The notes: generated by a model from the letters alone, not told the origin. Positions 7,491-16,107 are shown, counted from the stretch's first letter. The stretch: DNA of 64,000 bases from UBA11591 sp040220895 (GCA_040220895.1 JAVJVY010000012.1:1-64000), one strand, 5' to 3'. Made by a program: numbers and translations.

Positions 7491-7836
7491 TCTTCAATTG
7501 CAGATTAGAAATGATGAGTCGATTATTGTACCCTAATTTTAACAAGTAATAACCCGGAGGCAACTTATCGATGTTGATGAAATAGTCGTGGTCTTTTTCA
7601 ACCGGCATGTTCTGGGCAAAAACCACGTCCCCCTGATCATCGACTAAAAAAATTGTCATCTTTTCGAATGAACGTGCATGAGAACTGAAAATGATCTTGC
7701 TCGAAGTTTGAGATATGTCGATACCGGAGCTGCCCTTCTCATCCAGACCATCTGATTCAGGCCCTGGGGTTATTGCATTCACCGAAATAAAGCCAAGCAG
7801 TAATGCAAAGAGGATTGAAGTCTTGATTTGTTTCAT
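7480..7836 (-). CDS. small secreted beta-rich protein, T9SS C-terminal-domain-like or DUF3244-like
   Basis: 118 residues from the ATG at 7836, which gives the signal peptide MKQIKTSILFALLLGFISVN; a longer frame upstream only overlaps the preceding gene. The mature part (IFLVDDQGDVVF ... INIDKLPPGYYLLKLGY) follows the pattern of T9SS sorting domains and DUF3244 proteins, where a beta-sandwich ends in G-Y-Y-x-L. Unlike a true cargo, the domain stands almost alone. It starts 4 bp after the stop of the upstream gene and overlaps the downstream gene by 11 bp. Its role is unknown. Confidence 0.75.
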   Translation of the reverse strand: MKQIKTSILFALLLGFISVNAITPGPESDGLDEKGSSGIDISQTSSKIIFSSHARSFEKMTIFLVDDQGDVVFAQNMPVEKDHDYFINIDKLPPGYYLLKLGYNNRLIISNLQLKSED

Positions 7837-7840
7837 GGCG

Positions 7841-8395
7841 CTAGTTTTTAAGGGTTGAATATTGAACCGTTTCGTCCGCACTCGCTTCGATGGCGTTTCG
7901 CTGCAAATTCCAGAGGTACTCGCTATAAGCATCATCGGGGCGTAATCTTCCTTTTTCCGGGTCTATCCTCAGGATGGCAATCGGAAAATCCAGATCAGAT
8001 TGAAGCTCATCCAAGATCCATTCCTCGGCTAACAAATGGATCTCAAACTCATATTTGTCAACTTTCACAGTAGTCGACTCGGTTTTAGTGTCAAAAACAA
8101 TTCGCTTGTCTATGAAGCCTTCTTTTGAAAATTCAAGTGTGCAATACTCATTCAAAGGCAAGTTGACTAGTGCTTTGTGGTTGGTCAGATTCCGTTCAAT
8201 GGCCAGGTGATTTTTGTAATACACCTTCAATGTGCTGCCCTTCAAATTCACATCGTCTCCTTTGACTATTCCCACAACAGCTATGGAATCGTTCTGGGCA
8301 TTGACCAATTCGATCAAGAAGAAAGAACATAGTGTCAGTAAAACAGCTTTAAGAAGGTTCAAGGGCGGTAAAAAACCAAGAGCACTATTTTTCAT
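7841..8395 (-). CDS. secreted hypothetical protein, first gene of the operon
   Basis: 184 residues with a signal peptide (about 13-34, ending VNAQ). The mature protein begins with a short beta-rich region (GIVKGDDVNLKGSTLKVYYKN ... LEFSKEGFIDKRI) that resembles carboxypeptidase-regulatory-like repeats found in many Bacteroidota surface proteins, followed by a charged tail. No enzyme motif is seen. It opens the operon with the two genes downstream. Upstream lie an ATGCCC-AAA-GGGCAT inverted repeat (8417-8431) and three TTTGTGAATGG repeats (8536-8599). Confidence 0.75.
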   Translation of the reverse strand: MKNSALGFLPPLNLLKAVLLTLCSFFLIELVNAQNDSIAVVGIVKGDDVNLKGSTLKVYYKNHLAIERNLTNHKALVNLPLNEYCTLEFSKEGFIDKRIVFDTKTESTTVKVDKYEFEIHLLAEEWILDELQSDLDFPIAILRIDPEKGRLRPDDAYSEYLWNLQRNAIEASADETVQYSTLKN

Positions 8396-8416
8396 GAAGT
8401 CGAACTTTTAAATATT

Positions 8417-8431
8417 ATGCCCAAAGGGCAT
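8417..8431. promoter_or_regulatory. inverted repeat in the operon leader
   Basis: ATGCCC and GGGCAT flank AAA, a perfect 6-3-6 inverted repeat 22 bp upstream of the ATG at 8395. It may be an operator or a small leader hairpin. Confidence 0.4.
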
Positions 8432-8535
8432 TTATCTTAGATTAACTGACTTAAATGTTCGATAAAACTTTTAATACAGTATGTCTAAGTAATTTATTAA
8501 CAATAGCTTACATATTTATATTAATAAACTTCGGC

Positions 8536-8599
8536 TTTGTGAATGGCTTGGTGAAATTTGTGAATGGTAAAGGAACTGGCCGGCCTATTTTGTGAATGG
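8536..8599 (-). promoter_or_regulatory. three TTTGTGAATGG direct repeats, candidate LytTR operator
   Basis: Exact copies lie at 8536-8546, 8557-8567 and 8589-8599, with start-to-start distances of 21 and 32 bp, close to two and three helical turns. LytTR-family regulators such as AgrA bind direct repeats with 21-bp phasing. A LytTR gene ends at 8622, and the operon start is 141 bp downstream at 8395. The link between the two is inference. Confidence 0.6.
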
Positions 8600-8621
8600 A
8601 AAAGGGATTATTTCTAAAAAT

Positions 8622-9005
8622 CTATTTCTTTAAGTGCTTTTCTAGGCGACTTATTACGTCTTCTTTAGAACGCCTGGGAATCGTAATCTGATGTCCATCT
8701 GACATAACGATGAGGGCGTGGTCCAAGTCCAGTTTCTTTATGTGAACCACGTTTATCAGGTTCGACCTATTCACACGAACAAATCCCCATCCGTGAATGC
8801 TATCTTCCAGGTTCTTCAGGTTCTTTGAGAGTACAAAATTGGATTTGGTAGTGTACAAATGGCAATAGCTGCCGTCGGCCTCGAGGCGAATGATGTCACC
8901 TGGATACAGCTTAATATAGCTATTTCCGACGTTCACCCTAAAGGACCTAAAGGGGCGCTGGAACAGGTTTTCCAGTAGATCGAACCAAAGTTCACTCAGT
9001 CTCAT
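8622..9005 (-). CDS. stand-alone LytTR DNA-binding protein
   Basis: 127 residues consisting of a LytTR domain from about residue 28 to the end: GDIIRLEADGSYCHLYTTKSNFVLSK, the ...GWGFVRVNRSNLINV block, and the terminal DGHQITIPRRSKEDVISRL. There is no receiver or membrane domain, so it probably acts as a simple transcription factor or with a separate partner. Such short LytTR proteins are frequent in Bacteroidota. The gene is monocistronic and reads towards the secreted-protein operon. Direct repeats of the kind LytTR proteins bind lie just past its stop codon. Confidence 0.9.
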   Translation of the reverse strand: MRLSELWFDLLENLFQRPFRSFRVNVGNSYIKLYPGDIIRLEADGSYCHLYTTKSNFVLSKNLKNLEDSIHGWGFVRVNRSNLINVVHIKKLDLDHALIVMSDGHQITIPRRSKEDVISRLEKHLKK

Positions 9006-9109
9006 TCAGGCATTTTGATCAAAAATTATAATTAGAGAGACCTATCCCTAAAAATGGGTATTATCGCTTCGGGTAGATAATAAATTCGACCAACAATGAT
9101 TAATAATAG

Positions 9110-9193
9110 ATGAAACACATTCTGGAACTTATGAATTTTATTGGCTATACAATTTTCTACTTTTGGGTAGGGTTGGTTTTGTTTAGCAAATGA
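9110..9193 (+). CDS. possible 27-residue membrane peptide
   Basis: ATG at 9110 opens a short frame coding for a single hydrophobic helix (FIGYTIFYFWVGLVLF) with a Lys before the stop. It lies upstream of and divergent from the LytTR gene. Without conservation data it could equally be chance. Confidence 0.2.
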   Translation: MKHILELMNFIGYTIFYFWVGLVLFSK

Positions 9194-9572
9194 ATTTAAT
9201 GGACAATAGACTGGGTGACGGCATCACCGCCCCCTGCAATAATTATACCTTGGTTTATACCAATGATTGTCAGTATGATAGCTGATGAGGAGTGCTGGAC
9301 GAATGTAATGGTCGGAGCGGCATTAAAATAAATCACACCGGGAGGTAACTGCGATTACATCCTTACCGAGGAATTCTCTTCCATTCCCGTTTGTTTGAAA
9401 GGCAGGCCTTAAAGGGATTTAAGATTGGGAAGTGGTCTATTCTTACCGATAACTGCACTAGTGACTAACATCCTAAAAGCTCAATAAAATTCATTTCAGG
9501 GGAGTTGTCGAACCAAGGTTAATTCATAAGGTGGAGCAGTCTTTAACGAATCCTATTCAACCATAAAAATAA

Positions 9573-9580
9573 TAGTTTTG
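9573..9580 (+). promoter_or_regulatory. -7 box of the FGE gene
   Basis: TAGTTTTG fits TAnnTTTG exactly and ends 4 bp before the ATG at 9585, so the expected transcript start coincides with the start codon. Confidence 0.55.
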
Positions 9581-9584
9581 GATC

Positions 9585-10628
9585 ATGAAATTCAACGCCC
9601 TCATATACCTCACGCTCTTTTCCACAATTCAAGCATGTTCTCCAAGCCAATCTACCGACAGTCCTGAGTTATCGATAAATGAGGTTTCTTCAAGTTGTAA
9701 TGGAATGATTGAAATTCCCGCGGGGTCTTTTTGGATGGGTGCCGATAATGAGCAAGCAGAAGCCGACGAATATCCTGAGCATAAGGTCGCGGTCTCTGCC
9801 TTTTTCCTAGATGAACACGAAGTACGCAATAAGGATTTTGAAAACTTTGTCATTACAACTGGATATGTGACCATAGCAGAAAAAGATATATCGTGGGAGG
9901 AAATGGAAAAAGAAGTTCCGGCCGGAACAGCCAAACCACATGACAGTTTGCTCAAAGCTGGCTCTCTGGTCTTTTTTAGAACAGATCACCCTGTTGCCTT
10001 AGACGATCTTAGTCAATGGTGGAAATGGATCATTGGGGCGAATTGGAAACATCCCCGCGGTCCTGGGTCTAGCATTAAAAATAAGTCAGAGTATCCAGTG
10101 GTGCATGTCGCCTGGAATGATGCAATGGCCTACTGCCAATGGAAAAATAAAAGGTTGCCCACAGAAGCCGAGTGGGAATGGGCCTCAAGAGGGGGTCTGG
10201 AAAATCATGTCTACAGTTGGGGTTCAGAAGAATTAAATGACGCTGATCCAAAAGCCAATTATTGGCAAGGCGTTTTTCCATGGAAGGATGCCGCAAATGA
10301 TGGATACTCCGGCACAGCACCTGTAAAATCCTATCCGGCCAATTCGTTTGGACTCTACGACATGGCGGGAAATGTCTGGGAATGGTGCGCCGATTGGTAC
10401 GATCACAATTACTATAAAAAAATCGGGAAAAAGACCTCTATAAATCCAAGTGGACCGGACCAAAGTTACGACCCGATGGAACCTCACTCAGTGAAAAAAG
10501 TTCTAAGAGGTGGTTCTTTCCTTTGCAATGAAAAATATTGTTCCGGATACCGGAATTCCAGGAGGATGAGAAATTCAGTGGACACGGGAATGGAACATAT
10601 CGGTTTTAGATGCGCCTGTGACAAATAA
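9585..10628 (+). CDS. formylglycine-generating enzyme (SUMF1/FGE family) lipoprotein
   Basis: 347 residues with a lipoprotein signal (lipobox IQAC, Cys18). The FGE-sulfatase domain runs from about residue 40 to the end: IPAGSFWMGADNEQAEADEYPEH, VHVAWNDAMAYCQWKNKRLPTEAEWEWASRG, MAGNVWEWCADW, and the C-terminal GGSFLCNEKYCSGYR with both active-site cysteines, then GFRCA. Catalytic FGEs keep this Cys pair, unlike mere structural relatives. The enzyme oxidises the sulfatase cysteine to formylglycine. Its partner sulfatase is convergent, and the two stop codons touch (10626-10628 and 10629-10631). A lipoprotein FGE would act in the periplasm, after export of the sulfatase. Confidence 0.92.
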   Translation: MKFNALIYLTLFSTIQACSPSQSTDSPELSINEVSSSCNGMIEIPAGSFWMGADNEQAEADEYPEHKVAVSAFFLDEHEVRNKDFENFVITTGYVTIAEKDISWEEMEKEVPAGTAKPHDSLLKAGSLVFFRTDHPVALDDLSQWWKWIIGANWKHPRGPGSSIKNKSEYPVVHVAWNDAMAYCQWKNKRLPTEAEWEWASRGGLENHVYSWGSEELNDADPKANYWQGVFPWKDAANDGYSGTAPVKSYPANSFGLYDMAGNVWEWCADWYDHNYYKKIGKKTSINPSGPDQSYDPMEPHSVKKVLRGGSFLCNEKYCSGYRNSRRMRNSVDTGMEHIGFRCACDK

Positions 10629-12191
10629 TTACCTACTACCCGGATCAGACAATTTGTCCATCACCTGATCCAGGCTGAAGCTGGCTGCCTTCATTCTGGG
10701 CGGATAATCCTTAAATGTCATCAAGAACCTACCCACAATATCCTGAGCCGGGATCAACAGAAATACATGATCCAGTTGCCAATCATAATAGGTGTTGGAC
10801 GTCAGTGTTGCATTCTCATAAGGATCTCTTCTTAAATTAAATATGAGCGGAATTCTGAGCGGGGTAAAGGGATTGGCCCAGACGGCCATGGTACCTAAAG
10901 CGCGTTGTTCCATAAAGATAATTTTCCAATCATCGTAGCGCATAGCAGTCAGGTCACCGTCGTCTGAAAAATAGAATATCTCATGGCGTCTACCCTTTTT
11001 CTCCACACCTGTCAGGTAGGGTAACATGTTGTATCCATCCAAGTGAACTTTATAGGTTTTCCCTTCGATGGTACTACCTTTTAATAGTTTCTCTTTTGCA
11101 TCATCTTGTCCAGCTGCTGCCAAAAATGTGGGCATCCAATCCATTCCCGAGAAGACCTCGTTGGATACAGATCCGGCCTTGATTTTTTGCGGCCACCTAA
11201 CCATGGCGGGCACTCTCCAGCCACCTTCCCAATTGGTGTTTTTCTCACCTCTGAATGGATTCACACCCGCATCCGGCCAAGTATTCTTATGTGGGCCATT
11301 GTCGGTGGAATACATTACAAGTGTCTTATCGGTAATACCCAATTCATCGAGTAGCTTGAGAAATTTTCCCACGTGCATATCGTGTTCAACCATGCCATCC
11401 GCATAATCATCCTGCCCGGAAATGCCTTTTAGCTCTTCCTTGACATGCGTTCTGAAATGCATGCGAGTCCCATTCCACCAAACAAAGAATGGTTTTCCCT
11501 CTTTTACTGACTTACGTATGAAGGCCATGGCTGCATTGCTCGATTCGTCATCAATAGTCTCCATTCTTTTTTTCGTCAAAGGGCCGGTATCTTCAATTCT
11601 TCCGTCAGCAAACGAATGGATAACGCCCCTTGGCCCATATTTTTTTCGGAAGTCAGGATATACAGTTGGATCAGGATAATCCGGCAATTCCGGTTCTTCC
11701 TCCGCATTCAAGTGATAAAGATTTCCATAAAACTCATCAAATCCATGATTGGTCGGCAAATGTTCGTCGCGGTCACCGAGGTGATTTTTACCAAATTGAC
11801 CAGTAGTGTAACCAAGTGGCTTGAGAAGTTCAGCAATGGTGGGATCCTCTTTAGAGATTCCTTCTTTAGCTCCGGGAAGTCCTACCTTGCTCAGGCCACT
11901 TCTAAACACACTTTGACCCAAAATAAATGAGGAACGGCCCGCGGTGCAGCTCTGTTCTGCATAATAGTCGGTAAAGATCATTCCTTCATCAGCAATCCGA
12001 TCAATGTTTGGAGTCATGTATCCAACCATTCCTTTCGTGTAGGCACTTATATTGGACTGACCAATGTCATCTCCCCACAGCACCAGAATGTTTGGTTTTT
12101 CCTGGGCGGATGATTGAAAGGAAATTGAGCAAAAAATGATCAAAAGGGCATTAATTCCCTGTAGATGGAAAATTAGTTTCATAAAATTCAA
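10629..12191 (-). CDS. secreted sulfatase, arylsulfatase A-like
   Basis: 520 residues with a signal peptide ending SSAQ near residue 29. Metal-binding WGDDIG follows at once, then the formylglycine motif CTAGR (AEQSCTAGRSSFILGQ) near residue 82, where Ala replaces the usual Pro of C-x-P-x-R; this variant is allowed by FGE. STDNGPH, the usual late metal-binding block, is present near 297. The enzyme hydrolyses sulfate esters; the substrate cannot be read from the sequence. It lies tail to tail with the FGE gene. ATG at 12191 or at 12182 could be the start. Confidence 0.92.
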   Translation of the reverse strand: MNFMKLIFHLQGINALLIIFCSISFQSSAQEKPNILVLWGDDIGQSNISAYTKGMVGYMTPNIDRIADEGMIFTDYYAEQSCTAGRSSFILGQSVFRSGLSKVGLPGAKEGISKEDPTIAELLKPLGYTTGQFGKNHLGDRDEHLPTNHGFDEFYGNLYHLNAEEEPELPDYPDPTVYPDFRKKYGPRGVIHSFADGRIEDTGPLTKKRMETIDDESSNAAMAFIRKSVKEGKPFFVWWNGTRMHFRTHVKEELKGISGQDDYADGMVEHDMHVGKFLKLLDELGITDKTLVMYSTDNGPHKNTWPDAGVNPFRGEKNTNWEGGWRVPAMVRWPQKIKAGSVSNEVFSGMDWMPTFLAAAGQDDAKEKLLKGSTIEGKTYKVHLDGYNMLPYLTGVEKKGRRHEIFYFSDDGDLTAMRYDDWKIIFMEQRALGTMAVWANPFTPLRIPLIFNLRRDPYENATLTSNTYYDWQLDHVFLLIPAQDIVGRFLMTFKDYPPRMKAASFSLDQVMDKLSDPGSR

Positions 12192-12232
12192 AAGAATGTG
12201 TTAGAAGCAACTAAGTTACAGCTTTTTCTTTC

Positions 12233-13015
12233 TTAGAAATCCTTCCTTCTACACGTCCGCAACATACCCCACACCGGCATTGCCCACCAAAATATAAGAG
12301 ACATAGAAGCGACAACAAGCCCAAGGTGACTGCCAAAGAACTTATTGAATACAGCTCCGGTATAGCCCATGAGTGCAGAAATGTCCAGTTGAAGTAAGAT
12401 CAATATGCGCGAAAGATCAATTGGGTTCATGACGGTGGTTATGAGAGCGAATTTTTCAAGCGGATAATCACTGAAGGTCACGATCAAAAGCAGCAGAATG
12501 CCATCGTAGATAATGGCCATGAAAAGCCAGAAAAGTATAGCAAGACCAAAACCTTTGATGCGGTGATCGAATTTTAAGGCGATCCAGAATGAAAAGGCAG
12601 AAAAAATAAAGGTCAGGAAAAGGCCAACCGTCAGGAGAACAACAAAATTCAACACTTCGCTCGAGAATAATACGCCACCAAGCAGAAACGGTAAGCCAAC
12701 GCCCAATAAAAAACTGAGGGCCAAGGAAGTTGACAAGCCAAGGTATTGTCCAAGAAATATCTTGCTTCGATCAACGGGTTGGGCCAACAATAGTTCGGTG
12801 AATTCCCTGGAATTATAGAAATACATTATGCCGAAAATTGTCGAAATGAGTGGGTTTAAAACGAGGATGACATTCATCAAGGTGATGATCACTTTGGATT
12901 CGCTTCCACTTAAATAGAGTAAGCCGGAAGTGATCAACAGATAAAAAATAAAGTAGAACAAACTCCAGCGGCTCCTGAACAGGTCATAAAAACTGTATTT
13001 AAAAATGCGTATCAT
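12233..13015 (-). CDS. nosY: NosY, ABC permease for NosZ maturation
   Basis: 260 residues with about six transmembrane helices and the ABC-2 type layout seen in NosY, starting MIRIFKYSFYDLFRSRW. It forms the membrane part of the NosDFY complex that supports copper-centre assembly in NosZ. The ATG overlaps the NosF stop (ATGA-type), so the two are coupled. It is the last gene of the nos operon. Confidence 0.88.
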   Translation of the reverse strand: MIRIFKYSFYDLFRSRWSLFYFIFYLLITSGLLYLSGSESKVIITLMNVILVLNPLISTIFGIMYFYNSREFTELLLAQPVDRSKIFLGQYLGLSTSLALSFLLGVGLPFLLGGVLFSSEVLNFVVLLTVGLFLTFIFSAFSFWIALKFDHRIKGFGLAILFWLFMAIIYDGILLLLIVTFSDYPLEKFALITTVMNPIDLSRILILLQLDISALMGYTGAVFNKFFGSHLGLVVASMSLIFWWAMPVWGMLRTCRRKDF

Positions 13016-13755
13016 GCAAGGCTCTGTTTTTCGTCACTGGTCATTTCACCGTCCTCTAACATGCGGGCAATACTCTTTTCAACCGTAGTTGATCCATAGG
13101 CCAACTTTAGTTCATCCACGGTGCCCTTAAAATGAACGCGCCCCTCAAGCATGTAAATGATCCGGTCAGACAATTCCTCAACTAATTCCATGATGTGGGT
13201 GGTTATGATGATGACCTTTCCCATTTCTACCTCTTTCCTGATAAGGTCTTTTAAACGGACCAAAGCAACCGGGTCCAGGCCATTGGTCGGCTCATCAAGA
13301 ATGAGCAATGGGTTATCGTACATAAAGGCCAGAACCACATTGACTTTTTGTTTGGTACCTCCAGAGAGGATCGTAATGCGCTCATTCAGGTGTGGACGAA
13401 GTCCAAATAGGTTAATAAGTGCATCCGCCCTGTGCCCCTTCCCGCGAATGTCTTCAATTAGTTTAATTAGCTCGGTAACCTTAAGGTTTTCAGGAAACTG
13501 AGCGATCTGGGGCAGGTAACTGATGTCTTTCTTGTATGCAGATTGCCCGTTGACCACCATTCCATTTACCCTGACCACTCCTTTGTCGGGAAATACCATG
13601 CCGAGAATGGACTTGATCATGGTTGTTTTCCCTGATGCATTGGGGCCCAAAATGGTTGTTATTCCAGGCATACTGAAATCGAGGTCGATGTTCTCAAGAA
13701 CAACCTTTTTACCAAAGGATTTTCCCAGACTTTCAACCTGAACAGTCAGCATCAA
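13012..13755 (-). CDS. nosF: NosF, ABC ATPase for NosZ maturation
   Basis: 247 residues. Walker A GPNASGKTT near residue 38, Q-loop SYLPQ, signature LSGGTKQKVNVV, Walker B LLILDEPTNGLDP and the switch His in ITTH are all present. Family and context make it the ATPase of NosDFY. It overlaps NosD upstream and NosY downstream by 4 bp each. Confidence 0.92.
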   Translation of the reverse strand: MMLTVQVESLGKSFGKKVVLENIDLDFSMPGITTILGPNASGKTTMIKSILGMVFPDKGVVRVNGMVVNGQSAYKKDISYLPQIAQFPENLKVTELIKLIEDIRGKGHRADALINLFGLRPHLNERITILSGGTKQKVNVVLAFMYDNPLLILDEPTNGLDPVALVRLKDLIRKEVEMGKVIIITTHIMELVEELSDRIIYMLEGRVHFKGTVDELKLAYGSTTVEKSIARMLEDGEMTSDEKQSLA

Positions 13756-15002
13756 CTTTTGTGATTGATTCGCTTCATAACGGGAGAAATATCCAAGACA
13801 TTCTTGGGTGTAAGAATGGGACTGACTTTTTCAGAAAAATTGATGATGTCAATAAGGAGGCTTCTGAGTAAGATGACGCTTTCGGGTGTTTTAAGAACAA
13901 TAAAGTTAAATAATTTGACCGGTCGATGGGGAACATCACCAAATCCATCCCTGTCAAGGTCATACCCTGAATAATCGGCCCAGAAATTTCTTTCGATGTT
14001 GTTATTATTGGCTGTCTCATTCATTGCCAGGTCAAAACTATTGGCAATAAAGTTATTTCCATTGATGTGATTGTCATAGCAGCCACCTGAGATCTTAATG
14101 GCCCATCCGTTGTTAATGAAATCGTTGGTGCGATAGTTGATGCGGGACGAGCCTTCTACATTAATGCCAATGGTATTGTTATCAAAAATATTTTCTTCGA
14201 TATCTGCATCATAGATCTCTTTCAACAGCAGACCGTATGAGGCACCGCCCCAATTGTTGCGAAAGGTATTTCGAATCATGCGAATCCTCTTTGAGAACAT
14301 AACGGCCACTCCTGCCCCGTTCCTTTCAAAAGTGTTTTCAGTGTAAAGGTCATCGTTCGAGAACATAAAATGCAAGCCATATCGCACGTTATCCCTGCTG
14401 TAGTTGTGCTCGATAATAGCAGAGTCAGCAAATTCAAGGTAAATGCCGTCTCTTACTCCCCGAATATCATTCTCACTGATCTCTATACCGTGAGAATACC
14501 ACAGGTGAATACCATTTCCTGAATTGTATTCTTCGGTCGCTTGCCCGTGAATGCGGTTGTGATGAATTCGACCCCAATTAGATTTTTCAAGATAGATGCC
14601 AAAAAAGAGACGTTCCAAATGAACATTTCGTATTTCGAAATTCCGACTTTTTACAACTCTGATGGCCGCATAATCAATGGTATAACTGGTTCCCACATTG
14701 ATAATGTGAAGGCCATCTATGGTCACGTTATCCGATTGAATGGTGATTATTTCTCCCCGGTTTTCTCCATCAATGGTGGGGTAATCGATGCCGATGATGG
14801 TAAGTGGATGAAGGACCTTCAAATCAAATTCCCGATAAGTTCCATGTTGAATAACAAGGGTGTCGAAGTCACTCGAGGCCAAGAGACCGGCCTGAACAGA
14901 AGCAAGCTTGCAGGAGGGGCATACCTCTATAGTTTTCGCCATGGACTCAGCCCAAATAAAAATCGCGCAAACTATAGTAAGCAAGATGCAAGAGATCTTC
15001 AA
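13752..15002 (-). CDS. nosD: NosD, periplasmic parallel beta-helix protein
   Basis: 416 residues with a signal peptide (about 1-22). The body is a chain of short beta-helix repeats (NFEIRNVHLERLFFGIYLEKSNWGRIHHNRI ..., DIEENIFDNNTIGINVEGS ...), typical of NosD/CASH domains. NosD works with NosF and NosY to deliver sulfur or copper species for NosZ CuZ assembly in the periplasm. The 4-bp overlap with nosF shows tight coupling. Confidence 0.92.
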   Translation of the reverse strand: MKISCILLTIVCAIFIWAESMAKTIEVCPSCKLASVQAGLLASSDFDTLVIQHGTYREFDLKVLHPLTIIGIDYPTIDGENRGEIITIQSDNVTIDGLHIINVGTSYTIDYAAIRVVKSRNFEIRNVHLERLFFGIYLEKSNWGRIHHNRIHGQATEEYNSGNGIHLWYSHGIEISENDIRGVRDGIYLEFADSAIIEHNYSRDNVRYGLHFMFSNDDLYTENTFERNGAGVAVMFSKRIRMIRNTFRNNWGGASYGLLLKEIYDADIEENIFDNNTIGINVEGSSRINYRTNDFINNGWAIKISGGCYDNHINGNNFIANSFDLAMNETANNNNIERNFWADYSGYDLDRDGFGDVPHRPVKLFNFIVLKTPESVILLRSLLIDIINFSEKVSPILTPKNVLDISPVMKRINHKS

Positions 15003-15066
15003 AGGTCAGGTTTTGTATGTGTGGTAAATGACTTCTGAATCTGTTTAGTTAACGAGGAATAACCGT

Positions 15067-16107
15067 TCAGTTGAATCGTTCTCGTAATTCTTCCCAATTC
15101 AATAGTTCACCATGGTAATCTTTCATTGCCTCATCAGCACTGGCCTTGTCAGGAAGGGCCGTTAGGTTCGCTCCCATGGGACTCGGAAGGTCAGGACTGA
15201 TTAAAAAAAATGCTTCTGTTGCATCAATCAACTCTTCAGGTTCCCCATAGTGGTTGGTCAGGTATGTAGACTCATCGCCAAATGATTTTTCCATTGCAAA
15301 ATTGACCATGCATTCCACCGCATCAAATGTATAGACCTTTCCTTTGTTCGAAATGATTTCAGCACCGTGTATCCTATCCACCACAGTCATTCTGCAAAAA
15401 TCACAACTTACTTCACCATAGTTTATTGGACGCACTTCACTTTTGCAAGATAAGAGAAATGAGGAAGTCACGATGAGGGCCAAGGTGGCAATCTTCGATG
15501 GGACATTATTTGTCATTCGGCTTACAAGATATGCAACGAATGTTAAAAAAGTTCCTCCAAACATTAGTATCGCACCCAACCTGGGATAGGAATACGCATC
15601 AAAATTCAATAGTTTTTTATGGCCGAGTAAGGGTGGCTTGTAAGACATGGGTGAACCATCGGGATTCTGCAATTTTAATATGGCATGCGGATCCAGATTC
15701 GTTCCGTAATCAATCATCCACAAATTGAAATCATAGATGCCCAGTGCACTTAATACCGTCATCAAAACGAACCAAATGAGGAAATAGTAGCCTTTCAATT
15801 TACCTCTGTAAGCCAAAATACCGATCAAGAGGCCCAGCAAGGTCATGACTGCATTTACCATTGGAAAAACCCGAAACTCCCACATGTCTTCTGGTTTTGG
15901 CAGTGTTTTCATGCCAATGTAATGGTTAAGGCCATCGATGTTTTGAATGTCAAATTCATTTTGCCCCTGAATACCTGTGATGAATATATTCATACCCAGT
16001 GGGTCAGGGTATTGAGGAGCCCCCAACTCTATATTCCAAAGTGGAAATACAAAAGCCCCCAATAACAGTAAGGAGCCTATGATCATTATGACACTCGCCC
16101 TTTTCAT
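15067..16107 (-). CDS. nosL: NosB-like membrane module fused to NosL
   Basis: 346 residues. Residues about 1-210 contain four or so membrane helices and the motif LNHYIGMK after an APQYPDPLGM stretch, recalling the NosB-type membrane proteins of clade II nos clusters. Residues about 215-346 are NosL: a TM followed by LLSCKSE, then CDFCRMTVVD, the copper-binding C-x-x-C-x-M motif, and FDAVECMVNF. NosL carries Cu(I) to NosZ and is normally a separate lipoprotein. Here the lipobox-like Cys sits after the internal helix, so the NosL part is anchored by fusion. NosB assignment is from memory of the motif and is less sure than NosL. Confidence 0.85.
   Translation of the reverse strand: MKRASVIMIIGSLLLLGAFVFPLWNIELGAPQYPDPLGMNIFITGIQGQNEFDIQNIDGLNHYIGMKTLPKPEDMWEFRVFPMVNAVMTLLGLLIGILAYRGKLKGYYFLIWFVLMTVLSALGIYDFNLWMIDYGTNLDPHAILKLQNPDGSPMSYKPPLLGHKKLLNFDAYSYPRLGAILMFGGTFLTFVAYLVSRMTNNVPSKIATLALIVTSSFLLSCKSEVRPINYGEVSCDFCRMTVVDRIHGAEIISNKGKVYTFDAVECMVNFAMEKSFGDESTYLTNHYGEPEELIDATEAFFLISPDLPSPMGANLTALPDKASADEAMKDYHGELLNWEELRERFN

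Larger units (their letters stand above)
9006..9584. other. 579-bp gap, probably degenerate sequence
   Basis: No gene of normal size is supported. Frames are broken by stops every few dozen codons on both strands. Stretches such as DGITAPCNNYTLVYTND (plus strand, about 9210-9270) look like decayed coding sequence but match nothing I can name. It holds the possible 27-residue frame at 9110-9193 and, at its right end, the promoter box of the FGE gene. Confidence 0.5.
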
